64,000 nt of DNA, from positions 62,001-126,000 of the forward strand of contig JAMLGI010000001.1 in NCBI GenBank assembly GCA_023958085.1, given 5' to 3'. This DNA comes from Solirubrobacterales bacterium. Its GTDB lineage: Bacteria > Actinomycetota > Thermoleophilia > Solirubrobacterales > 70-9. Below are positions 34,570 to 42,976 of this stretch, piece by piece; positions within the stretch are counted from its first letter, which is position 1; every line of letters begins with the position of its first letter. The translations under genes and the position numbers were made by a program. The notes under the pieces were generated by a model. That model made no database searches. It saw only the letters and a program-made list of their open reading frames with translations, and was not told the origin of the DNA.

Positions 34570-36282
34570 ATGGAGAGAATCGAGCTTGCCGGCAAGGTTG
34601 TCCTGATCACTGGCGGGGCGCGGGGGATCGGGTTCGAGAGTGCGCGGCTGGCCCGGGAGCGGGGTGCCTCGGTCGCACTACTCGACCTCGACCCGGAGGT
34701 CGTCGCCGAGTCGGCGCAGGCCCTCGGAGGCGATTCGGTCGGGATCGGAGCCGACGTCACCGATCTCGAGCAGATGAAGGATGCGGTTGCCCGGGTCACC
34801 GAGCAGTTCGGCCGCCTCGACGTGGTGATCGCCTCGGCCGGGATCACTCCGCCGAAAACCACCGTCCGGGCGATCGACCGCAAGGTGTGGGAGAAGGTGG
34901 TCGAGGTGAACACGGTCGGGGTGTTCAATACGGTCAAAGCGGCGATCGAACCGGTAATCAGGAGCGGTGGTCATATGACCCTGATCGCCTCGGTCTACGC
35001 CCACGTGAACGGGGTACTGAACACCTCCTACGCGACCTCCAAGGCCGGGGTCGAGGCGCTCGGGCGGGCGCTTCGCAGTGAGCTCGGGCCGCATGGCGCC
35101 AGTGCCTCGGTCGCCTACTTCGGCTTTGTCGACAGTGGCCTGAGCGACAGCGTCTTCGGCGACGATCTCGCCGACCGGTTCCGGGACGAAATCGCCCCAT
35201 CCTTCCTCACCGGGAGGATGCCGGTCGGCCAGGTGGCCGAGGCGGTGATCGACGGCACGGAGCGCAGGGAGCCCCGGATCATCGAGCCTCCCGCCTGGCG
35301 CCCGCCGCTCTATCTGCGGGGCGAGGTCGGCCCGGTGAACGATCGTCAGCTGGAGCGCAACCCGAAGGTCGGGGACTTCATCCGCCAGTTCGAGGCGAGA
35401 GACATCGGGCCCTCGGCGGCACCGCTCTTCCCACCGGCCCGCTCTGGCCAGCGTTACAACCTCGCCGGCAAGACGGTGCTGGTGACCGGTGCCGCCCGGG
35501 GGATCGGGCTGGAGATCGCCCGACAGGCCCACGGCCGGGGTGCCTCGGTGGCGCTGCTCGATCTCGATCGCGAGGAGGCGGAGCTGGCGGCGAACTCGAT
35601 CGGTCCCCGGGCGGCCGGCTTTGCCTGTGATGTCACCGATCCGGCGGCGCTCGACACCGCCTTCGCGGCCGTCCGTGAACGGTTCGGGAAGATCGACGTC
35701 GTCGTCGCCAATGCCGGGATCGCCGCCCGCAAGGCCGAGACCATCCGTTCGATCGATCCCGAGGAGTGGCGCCGGATCTACGAGGTGAATTTGTTCGGGG
35801 TCTGGCGCACCGTCCGGGCGGGCATCGAGGACGTGGTGAGTAACGGCGGCCAATTCGTGCTGGTTTCTTCCTCCTACGCCTTCGCCAACGGGATGCTGAA
35901 CTCGGCCTACGCGACCGCCAAGGCCGGGGTCGAGGCGCTCGGCCGGGGCCTCCGGGCCGAACTCACTCCGGTCGGGGCGAGCGCCACGGTCGCCTACTTC
36001 GGCTGGATCGACACGAAGATGGTCGAGGACGCCTTCGACGACCCCGTGGTAGATCGCCTCCGGGAAGAGGTATTCCCGGGCTGGGCTACCCGCCGGGTCC
36101 CGGTCGACCGGGCCGGCAAGGCGGTGATCAAGGCTCTCGAGAAGCGGTCGGCCAGGGCGATCGCGCCGAACGAGTGGAAGGGACTCTTCTACGCCCGGGG
36201 TCTCGCCGGACCGGCCACCGACAAGACCTTCGACCAGGATCCGGCAGTAGCCCGCAGCATCAAGGAAGCCGAATCCCGCTGA
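34570..36282 (+). CDS. Tandem short-chain dehydrogenase (two SDR domains)
   Basis: A 570-residue protein holds two full SDR domains in one frame. Domain 1 (about 1-280) has VLITGGARGIGFESARLA, ADVTDL, ASAGIT and a YATSK catalytic pair. Domain 2 (about 295-570) has VLVTGAARGIGLEIARQA, CDVTDP, ANAGIA and YATAK. Both keep the NAD(P) glycine motif and YxxxK; each ends with a similar A/PPxW(R/K)xxLYxRG region, so the gene arose by duplication and fusion. Acidic residues after beta-2 (LLDLDPE, LLDLDRE) suggest NAD. The substrate is unknown. Confidence 0.88.
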   Translation: MERIELAGKVVLITGGARGIGFESARLARERGASVALLDLDPEVVAESAQALGGDSVGIGADVTDLEQMKDAVARVTEQFGRLDVVIASAGITPPKTTVRAIDRKVWEKVVEVNTVGVFNTVKAAIEPVIRSGGHMTLIASVYAHVNGVLNTSYATSKAGVEALGRALRSELGPHGASASVAYFGFVDSGLSDSVFGDDLADRFRDEIAPSFLTGRMPVGQVAEAVIDGTERREPRIIEPPAWRPPLYLRGEVGPVNDRQLERNPKVGDFIRQFEARDIGPSAAPLFPPARSGQRYNLAGKTVLVTGAARGIGLEIARQAHGRGASVALLDLDREEAELAANSIGPRAAGFACDVTDPAALDTAFAAVRERFGKIDVVVANAGIAARKAETIRSIDPEEWRRIYEVNLFGVWRTVRAGIEDVVSNGGQFVLVSSSYAFANGMLNSAYATAKAGVEALGRGLRAELTPVGASATVAYFGWIDTKMVEDAFDDPVVDRLREEVFPGWATRRVPVDRAGKAVIKALEKRSARAIAPNEWKGLFYARGLAGPATDKTFDQDPAVARSIKEAESR

Positions 36283-36347
36283 AGTAGCTGCCAAGGTCGG
36301 TCCGGGCAATCGACGTGAGCTTTGTCAGGGATAGTTACAACTTTCCT

Positions 36348-36791
36348 TCATGTCGCTGGCCTTGGGTTGCCGGGATCCCGCCAGCTCAGCTTCGGGTATC
36401 TGGCGAAGCCGCGGTCGCGGGTGATCCACTCCGAACCGGACTCGATCGCGAGGGCGGCCAGCCATGCATCGGCGACCTGATTGCCGGTTGCGTCGGTCTC
36501 CGCGGCGAGTCCGAGAAACAGATCCCAGTGGCGCGGCCCCGGGTTTACCCGCACGCAGTTTTCCCGGGACGTCAGCAGCTCGGCGAATTCGAGTGCCGCT
36601 TCGAGTTCGCTGGGCGGATTGAACACACGCGGATGAGTGACGATGCGGATAAATCCCTCAAGCGCCCGGTCAGCCACACCGTAAGCGGCAGGCTCGTTGA
36701 TCCTGGCTTCCAGCCACGCCCTCGTCTCCTTGTGGGCAAACGCATCCTCGCGAAAGGCGGAGACCAGGATGTTGACATCCGGGAGGATCAA
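36348..36791 (-). CDS. VapC PIN-domain ribonuclease toxin
   Basis: A 147-residue PIN protein starts at ATG 36791, which overlaps the antitoxin stop as ATGA. The catalytic acidic residues are in MILPDVNILVSAFRED (D5), ALEGFIRI, and NQVADAWLAALAIESG, followed by ITRDRGFARYP. Length and motifs are those of the mycobacterial VapC group with a TxxR/DRGF ending. It should cleave a specific RNA when free of the antitoxin. Confidence 0.85.
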   Translation of the reverse strand: MILPDVNILVSAFREDAFAHKETRAWLEARINEPAAYGVADRALEGFIRIVTHPRVFNPPSELEAALEFAELLTSRENCVRVNPGPRHWDLFLGLAAETDATGNQVADAWLAALAIESGSEWITRDRGFARYPKLSWRDPGNPRPAT

Positions 36792-37039
36792 TCGAGGCCG
36801 TCCATGAGGTCCGCCAGCGCCGCGTTGTCGTTGATCAGCTCCGGGTCGAGCCCCCCACGCAGGCCGTTCCCGGGGCAGGACGGGAGCCGGGTGACGGTCG
36901 GGCTGGAGGTCCGATCAGTCCGGCTGATCCGCTCACGCAGGGAATCCGTGATCAGGGCGGTCAGGGTAGTGCCCTCGCGGGCAGCCGCCTCTTTCGCCTC
37001 TCGGAGCAGTTGGTCATCGAGTCTCACTGTGGTCCTCAC
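36788..37039 (-). CDS. VapB-type ribbon-helix-helix antitoxin
   Basis: An 83-residue protein. GTG 37039 is chosen because the ribbon-helix-helix begins there (VRTTVRLDDQLLREAKEAAAREGTTLTALI) and a promoter fits in front. An unstructured C-terminus (GGLDPELINDNAALADLMDGLD) would wrap the toxin. Its stop overlaps the VapC start by 4 bases. Confidence 0.8.
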   Translation of the reverse strand: MRTTVRLDDQLLREAKEAAAREGTTLTALITDSLRERISRTDRTSSPTVTRLPSCPGNGLRGGLDPELINDNAALADLMDGLD

Positions 37040-37046
37040 AAGAGGC

Positions 37047-37075
37047 AAAGTGGCACAGAGACATATATATGTCAA
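37047..37075 (-). promoter_or_regulatory. vapBC promoter with palindromic operator
   Basis: On the minus strand TTGACA (37075-37070), a 17-base spacer and CACTTT (37052-37047) precede GTG 37039 by 7 nt. The perfect 14-bp palindrome GACATATATATGTC (37060-37073) overlaps the -35 and spacer, a likely site for self-repression by VapBC. The A/T-rich run is rare in this DNA. Confidence 0.55.
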
Positions 37076-37154
37076 TCAGAACCTGAGTCGCGTCCATGCC
37101 CTGGAAAGGGTTGGGCGTCGAGAGCTCTCCCCCGCGGAGGCCGGGCCGGGCCCT

Positions 37155-38546
37155 CTACCGTGGGATCACCACTACCATCGCCCGGTCGCGCTTGCCTTCA
37201 GCTGTGGCGGTGATCAGGCTTGAGCCGCGGGCCTTGCGGTCGGCCCGAATCCTGATCCTGGTGGCCTTCCTGTAGGGGTCAACCTGGACCGATCTCGGAA
37301 GTCGAACCCGACGATTGGAAGAACGTAGCCGGACCTTCACCCGGGGCAGACCCATGCCCGGTGTGACCCTGACGCGCAACCACACGTAACCGCGCCTGCC
37401 GGCCCGGATCGTCACCCTGCCCGGAGAGAGCCGGACCGACTGGACCTGGCTGGCTGGTTCCACGGTGCGGCAGCGCGGACGGACACCGATCGACGGCGGT
37501 GGGCACTCCTGGCTTTCGCAGCGGGCAGTCCCGTCCGGCCGTGGGACTCCGGCCTCGCAGAGGTACTGGTTGAGCTGGCCGGGGCGGGTGGTGTTGATCC
37601 CGTTGGCGCCTTCCGTGATCAGCTGCCGGTAGTACGGGGCGGTGTCCTGGAGCGGGTCGTGGTCGGAGCCCCAGATGATCAAGGAGTACCCGTCGAAACG
37701 GGCCGGGGTGCGGAGCACCGGAACGGTCCTCAGCCAGCCTCCATTCAGGTCGTAGTAGTCCGGCGGCTGGAGCGACACCGGGGTCGGCGTTACCGGGGTC
37801 CCGCTCAGGTAGCCCAGGGTCGCTTCCTCGCTGGCCGAGAAGGCGAGGTGGTTCGGTGCCGCCGCGTGGAAGGCATCCATCATCGCCTGCCCGAACGAGT
37901 TGATGATCACGTCCTTCTCGCGACCCGGATGCCGGGCCAGCGCGGCGGCGGCAGCAGCGGCGGTCGCGTTGATGTCAACCCCGACCACCGACTTCAGTTC
38001 GATGTTGATCGGGGTGGTGGGGAACTCGTCCAGCACCTGATCGAAGGTGGCGATCCTGAAGTCGTCGGCGGTGAAGCCCTCCGGCGGTTCCACTGCGCCG
38101 GTCGCGATCCCGCGGTAGGGGTGCGGTTTGCCGGCATCCCCGTGGTTGTAGTAGGTGCCGTACCAGGGGGTGAACCAGTAGCCGAAATCGAACTGTCGAA
38201 GCTCGGCGAGTGTGTGTTCCGAGATCTTCGTTCCGCCCGGCGCGTTCGAGGTGTTCGATGCGTCGAGGTCGTGGGTGAGCACGATCTGGTTGTCGCTCGT
38301 CATGTAGGCGTCCATGTCGATCATGTCCGCCCCGCGGTACCGGAGTGAGGTCTTGTAGGCGAACAGGGTGTTGCCCGGAGCCTCCTGCTCCCCGCCCTGA
38401 TGAGCGATGTTGAGGAAACCGAGCTTCTGCCAGTAGTCGGTCGGCGGCGGATTCGGATCCCGATTCAGGCCCCAGGCGATCCCGCCACTCCCGCCGAACA
38501 GCAGGCCGATCGCCAGAACGATCGTCAAGATCGGTTTTGCCCGCAA
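37155..38546 (-). CDS. Secreted glycerophosphodiester phosphodiesterase with CARDB-like tail
   Basis: A 463-residue protein starts at TTG 38546 behind GGAGGGAG. A signal anchor (residues 6-26) precedes a GDPD barrel: NIAHQGGEQEAPGNTLFAY, MIDMDAYMTSDNQIVLTHDLD, and NIELKSVVG. The usual HRG and PENT motifs read HQG and PGNT, so one metal-binding glutamate is missing in the standard place. After residue 350 comes a beta domain with RRVRLPRSVQV and RADRKARGSSLITATAEGK, related to the basic C-terminal module at 1629. It probably hydrolyses glycerophosphodiesters or teichoic-type polymers outside the cell. Confidence 0.8.
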   Translation of the reverse strand: MRAKPILTIVLAIGLLFGGSGGIAWGLNRDPNPPPTDYWQKLGFLNIAHQGGEQEAPGNTLFAYKTSLRYRGADMIDMDAYMTSDNQIVLTHDLDASNTSNAPGGTKISEHTLAELRQFDFGYWFTPWYGTYYNHGDAGKPHPYRGIATGAVEPPEGFTADDFRIATFDQVLDEFPTTPINIELKSVVGVDINATAAAAAAALARHPGREKDVIINSFGQAMMDAFHAAAPNHLAFSASEEATLGYLSGTPVTPTPVSLQPPDYYDLNGGWLRTVPVLRTPARFDGYSLIIWGSDHDPLQDTAPYYRQLITEGANGINTTRPGQLNQYLCEAGVPRPDGTARCESQECPPPSIGVRPRCRTVEPASQVQSVRLSPGRVTIRAGRRGYVWLRVRVTPGMGLPRVKVRLRSSNRRVRLPRSVQVDPYRKATRIRIRADRKARGSSLITATAEGKRDRAMVVVIPR

Positions 38547-38692
38547 GACACTCCCTCCGAGATCCGCATCGGACGGACCTCTGCTTTCCGCTGCCCCGAC
38601 CCTACCGTCTGACAGGCTCTCCAGCCAGGTTAGCGAGGCGATTTGCTTGATCTATACCTCGCGAAATGCCTAGTAGAAACCCCTCGATATGC

Positions 38693-38698
38693 TAGATT
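38693..38698 (+). promoter_or_regulatory. -10 hexamer TAGATT before the DUF4143 gene
   Basis: TAGATT ends 6 nt before GTG 38705, and no Shine-Dalgarno exists. The 60 bases around it are A/T-richer than their surroundings. Confidence 0.5.
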
Positions 38699-38704
38699 CA
38701 CGTT

Positions 38705-39976
38705 GTGGCCTATCGGCATCGCATCGTTGATGACCTGCTGGATGAGCTGTTTCCGCATCTCGCTGCGATCGCTCTGGAGGGAGCGAAGGGTGTGGGCAAG
38801 ACAGCTACCGGAACGGAGCGGGCCGCAACGATCCTCAGTCTGGACGATCCTCGCCGTCTCGAGACACTGATTGCCAACCCCAACTACATCACCCAGGTTT
38901 CGCCACCGGTTCTGATCGACGAATGGCAGCGCGAGCCATCGGTCTGGGATCGGGTCCGCAGGGCAGTTGATGACGACCCTGCCGGCGGCCGGTTTCTGCT
39001 CGCGGGATCCGCCGGCGTCTCTCCGGGAGTTCGCATCCACTCCGGTGCTGGCCGCATAGTCAGCCTCGCGATGCGACCGCTGGCAATCAGCGAGCGCGGC
39101 GTAACCGAACCCACCGTCTCTCTGGCGAGGCTGCTCGACCCTGCCGAGACTCCGATCGAGGGTCGCACCGCACTCAGTCTGCCGAGCTACGTCGATGAGA
39201 TTCTCCGCTCCGGCTTTCCCGGGATACGTGACCTTCCCGAGCCGGCCCGGAGGGCGCAACTCGACAGCTACCTGGCCCGGATTGTTGAGCGAGAACTACC
39301 GGAAAACGGGGTGTCCGTTCGACGTCCACGGGCGCTGACCGCGTGGCTGGCCGCCTACGGCGCAGCCACGGCCACCGACGCCTCGTACACAAAGATTCTC
39401 GATGCTGCGACCGCCGGGGAAGCCGACAAGCCGGCCCGGGCCACAGTCGACTCCTACCGCGAGCACCTGGGAAGACTTTTCATCCTGGACCCGGTTCCGG
39501 CCTGGACGCCCGCTAGCAACGCCCTGAAGGCCCTCACCTTTTCTCCCAAACACCATCTCGTTGATCCCGCTCTGGCCGCCCGGCTGGTCGGGGTCGGCAG
39601 GGACGGCCTGCTGCGTGGCGACGGTGAACGCCCGGTGGCGGGATCCGGCACCTGGCTGGGAGCACTGTTTGAGTCCCTCGTCACCCAGAGCGTTCGGGTG
39701 TACGCGACGGGCAGCGATGCTCGAGTCGGACATCTGCGCAAGAAGAGCTCAAGCCGTGAGATCGATCTGATCGTTGAGCGAGATGACCGTCAGGTCGTGG
39801 CGATCGAGGTGAAACTGGCTGCCACCGTCACCGACCGTGACGTCAGGCATCTGAACTGGCTTCATCAACAGATCGGTGGTCGGCTGTCCGACCGGGTCAT
39901 CATCACCACAGGTGAAGATGCCTACCGACGGCGCGACGGGGTCGCGGTGGTCCCGCTCGCCCTGCTGGGTCCGTAG
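38705..39976 (+). CDS. AAA-fold ATPase with DUF4143 and nuclease-like C-terminus
   Basis: A 423-residue protein of the AAA_14/DUF4143 group: a Walker A region LEGAKGVGKTATGTERA (residues ~25-40), Walker B-like PPVLIDEWQ, a sensor segment FLLAGSA, the DUF4143 body (GFPGIRDLPEPARRAQLDSYL), and a C-terminal EIDLIVE...VVAIEVKLAAT stretch that matches the PD-(D/E)xK nuclease pattern. Such genes are common in accessory regions beside toxin-antitoxin loci, as here. The function is unknown. Codon and base use do not differ strongly from the neighbours, apart from the A/T-rich upstream patch. Confidence 0.8.
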   Translation: MAYRHRIVDDLLDELFPHLAAIALEGAKGVGKTATGTERAATILSLDDPRRLETLIANPNYITQVSPPVLIDEWQREPSVWDRVRRAVDDDPAGGRFLLAGSAGVSPGVRIHSGAGRIVSLAMRPLAISERGVTEPTVSLARLLDPAETPIEGRTALSLPSYVDEILRSGFPGIRDLPEPARRAQLDSYLARIVERELPENGVSVRRPRALTAWLAAYGAATATDASYTKILDAATAGEADKPARATVDSYREHLGRLFILDPVPAWTPASNALKALTFSPKHHLVDPALAARLVGVGRDGLLRGDGERPVAGSGTWLGALFESLVTQSVRVYATGSDARVGHLRKKSSSREIDLIVERDDRQVVAIEVKLAATVTDRDVRHLNWLHQQIGGRLSDRVIITTGEDAYRRRDGVAVVPLALLGP

Positions 39977-40028
39977 CGACCGACCGGTCGTCTCGTCGCA
40001 CTCGCTCAGGGCCGGGAGTGGCGACTGG

Positions 40029-42956
40029 TCAGAGCGGCCGGGTGGTTTCTTCGAGCAGGTAGATGAAGGAGCCGAAGGACTGGTCGGTGGAGCGTTCGAG
40101 ACCGATTTCGCAGGTGCGGTTGGAGGCGACGTAGTGGTCGGTGGGCCGGGCCGCGATCTCGATCGTCTCGGAGGCGGTGGCGGCGGCGGTCAGCTCCGGG
40201 TGGAGCATGCCTCGATCCCCGGCGAAGCCGCAGCAGGTGGCGGTCGGCGGGACCACGACCTCGTCGGAGATCTGGCCGACCACCTTGGTCAGGGTGCGCT
40301 CCAGTCCGAGATGTTTGACCGAACAGGTCGGATGGACGGTGACCGATCCGGCCGGGCGGGTCACTTCGAGGTTCGGCAGCAGATGCCGGTCGGCCCACTC
40401 GATCGAGTCGAGGATGGTCAGCTTGCCGTAGCGCTCCTGGTTTTCCGCGGTCAGCACTCCGGCCTCGATCTCCCGGAGGCCGTGGCCGCAGGAGGAGGCG
40501 TCAATCACCAGCGGCAGCTTGCCACCGTCGGTCCAGCGCCAGATCCGCTCCACGGTCTCGTTCGACTTGAAGCTGTGGGCGTCCACGTATCCCTTCGAGG
40601 ACCAGGGAACCGAGCAGCAGGAGCCGGCCACGTCCTCCGGGATCCAGACCGGCTGACCGGCCCGGGCGGAGACCGCCACCAGGGCCTCCGGCAGCGACAT
40701 CCCCGGGTCGTCCTTGGAGCGGCCGAACATGCGGTTGATGCAGGCCGGCATGTAGACCGCGGTCGCGCCCTCGCGCACCGTGGCCGGCAGCTCGACCGTG
40801 GCCGCGGGCGGAGTCTTTTCACCCCAGACCGGCACCAGGTCGGCGGCGACCAGCTTGCGGGCGGCACCGGTCAGGCCGCGCATCGCCCCCTCGGCCCCGA
40901 CCTTCGAGAAGGCGTCGCCGAGCTTCAGGCCAGTGCGTCCCAGCGCCTCAACCCGGTCCCAGCGCCTGGCGATTCTGAGCGCCATCGCCTCCCGCATCGG
41001 GGTGTGGGTGCGGGTGCGGAACTGGGAGACCAGCTTGCCGGTGTCGATCCCGACCGGGCAGACGATCAGGCAGGAACCGTCGATCGCGCAGGTGTCCAGT
41101 CCGTCGTAGCCATACTCCTCGACCAGTACCCGGCGGACCGCGGTGTCCTCGCCCTGGCGGACCATCTCCCGGCGCAGCACGATCCGCTGGCGGGGAGTGA
41201 GGGTGAGATCGCGGCTGGGGCAGACCGGCTCGCAGAACCCGCACTCCACACAGACGGTCGCCTCTTCCTCGATCGGCGGGGTGGTCATCAGATCCCGCAG
41301 ATGAACCTCCGGGTCCCGGTTCAGCAACACCCCGGGATTCAGCATTCCGGCCGGGTCGGCGAGTGACTTCGTTCGCCACATCAGTTCGGTCGCCGTCTCA
41401 CCCCACTCGCGGGACACATAGGGGGCCATGTTGATCCCGGTGCCGTGCTCGGCCTTCAGCGAGCCGTCGTAGCGGTCGCAGATCAGTTCGACCAGGCCGG
41501 ACATGAAGGCCTCGTAGCGCTCCAGATCCTCCTGTTTGGCGAAGTCCGGCGTGAGCATGAAGTGGAGGTTCCCGGCGGAGGCATGGCCAGCCACCCCGTT
41601 GAGGAAACCGTGTTCGGCCAGCAAGGCCCGCAGTTCCTCGGCGGCCGGGGCGATCTTTTCCGGCGGCACACAGACGTCCTCGACGATCAGCGCGGTCCCC
41701 GGCAGGCGCAGCCGCCCGGCCAGGCCGTGGAGACCCTCCCGGATCTTCCAGGCCATCTCGACCTGATCCTCGTCGCGCGTGAAGGCGGTCTCGGAGATCA
41801 GGTTGTCGCGGCCGATGATCTCGAAGGCCCGCTCCTCGGCGTCCTTCAACTCGGCCTCGGTTTCACCGCCGAACTCGACCAGCAGTGCCGCCGAGTTCGG
41901 GTCGAGCTCCCGGAAGTACTCGGGAGCCCCGGCGATGGTCCAGCCGGCGGCGATCAGGGCCGGGGCGACCATCAGCTCGACCGCGGTGGCCCCGGCCGCG
42001 ACCAGCTCGTTGACCGGCACGATCGCCGACTCGATGTCCCTGAAGTGGAGCCAGCCGGTGGTGGTGACCGGTGGCACCGCCACCGTGTCGAAGGTGACCG
42101 AGGCGATGAAGGCGAGGGTGCCCTCGGAACCGACGATCAGCCGCCGGAAGATCTCCACCGGGGTCTCCCCGTCGAGGAAGGCGCAGAGCCGGTAGCCGGT
42201 GGTGTTCTTGATCGAGAACTTCTGCCGGATCCGGGCGGTCAACTCCTCGTCGGCCAGGATCTCCTCACGGATCTCCATCAACCCGGCGGCGAGTTCCGGT
42301 TCGGCCAGGGCGAACTCCTTTTCGGCGTCTTCGGCGAGGGTGTCGATCACGGTGCCGGAGGGCAGCACGAAGGTCATCCCGGCCACGGTCGAGTACGGGT
42401 CCTCGGTCGTGCCGCAGCGCATCCCGCCGGAGTTGTTGGCGACCACCCCGCCGACCGCCGCGGTGTCGGTCGAGGCCGGGTCGGGACCGAGCCGGCGACC
42501 GTACGGGGCCAGCACCCGGTTGGCGTTGCCGAGCACCGTGCCGGGGCCGGTCCGCACCCGGAGGCCCTGCTCGTCCAGCACCTCGACTCCGGCGAAGTGA
42601 CGACGCACGTCAACCATGATGCCGTCGGTCTGACTCTGGCCGTTGAGGCTGGTGCCGGCCGCCCGGAAGGTGACCCCGATCCCCTGCTCGGTGCCGTAGC
42701 GCATCACCTTCGCCACATCCCCGGCGTCACGGGCCATCACCACCACCTGCGGCAGCTTGCGATACGGGCTGGCGTCGGAGGCATACCGGATGATGTCGGT
42801 CGCCCGGGCCAGAACCCGGTCCTCTCCCAGCAGCGCGATCAGTTCGGAGCGCAGCGGCTCCGGGGTGCCGGACGCGACCCATTCCGGGGCACGATCCGGT
42901 GCCGGCTCGCTCGGTTCCGGGGTGATCCTGGTTACGTCAGCTTCGAGCAGAGCCAT
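40029..42956 (-). CDS. FAD-linked 2-hydroxyacid dehydrogenase fused to Fe-S oxidoreductase
   Basis: A 975-residue fusion. Residues ~1-540 are a VAO/PCMH flavoprotein of the GlcD/D-lactate dehydrogenase type (FRAAGTSLNGQSQTDGI, ASTDTAAVGGVVANNSGG, HASAGNLHFML, KAEHGTGIN). Then come two 4Fe-4S motifs (CVECGFCEPVCPS and CAIDGSCLIVCPVG) and a C-terminal CCG domain (CCSVPWSSKG and TCCGFAGDRG). It would oxidise a D-2-hydroxyacid and pass electrons to the quinone pool at the membrane. It starts 20 bases after the benzoylformate decarboxylase gene, which suggests a D-mandelate-like substrate; this is inference. Confidence 0.85.
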   Translation of the reverse strand: MALLEADVTRITPEPSEPAPDRAPEWVASGTPEPLRSELIALLGEDRVLARATDIIRYASDASPYRKLPQVVVMARDAGDVAKVMRYGTEQGIGVTFRAAGTSLNGQSQTDGIMVDVRRHFAGVEVLDEQGLRVRTGPGTVLGNANRVLAPYGRRLGPDPASTDTAAVGGVVANNSGGMRCGTTEDPYSTVAGMTFVLPSGTVIDTLAEDAEKEFALAEPELAAGLMEIREEILADEELTARIRQKFSIKNTTGYRLCAFLDGETPVEIFRRLIVGSEGTLAFIASVTFDTVAVPPVTTTGWLHFRDIESAIVPVNELVAAGATAVELMVAPALIAAGWTIAGAPEYFRELDPNSAALLVEFGGETEAELKDAEERAFEIIGRDNLISETAFTRDEDQVEMAWKIREGLHGLAGRLRLPGTALIVEDVCVPPEKIAPAAEELRALLAEHGFLNGVAGHASAGNLHFMLTPDFAKQEDLERYEAFMSGLVELICDRYDGSLKAEHGTGINMAPYVSREWGETATELMWRTKSLADPAGMLNPGVLLNRDPEVHLRDLMTTPPIEEEATVCVECGFCEPVCPSRDLTLTPRQRIVLRREMVRQGEDTAVRRVLVEEYGYDGLDTCAIDGSCLIVCPVGIDTGKLVSQFRTRTHTPMREAMALRIARRWDRVEALGRTGLKLGDAFSKVGAEGAMRGLTGAARKLVAADLVPVWGEKTPPAATVELPATVREGATAVYMPACINRMFGRSKDDPGMSLPEALVAVSARAGQPVWIPEDVAGSCCSVPWSSKGYVDAHSFKSNETVERIWRWTDGGKLPLVIDASSCGHGLREIEAGVLTAENQERYGKLTILDSIEWADRHLLPNLEVTRPAGSVTVHPTCSVKHLGLERTLTKVVGQISDEVVVPPTATCCGFAGDRGMLHPELTAAATASETIEIAARPTDHYVASNRTCEIGLERSTDQSFGSFIYLLEETTRPL

Positions 42957-42976
42957 CGCGGTTTCCTCCTGACGAC

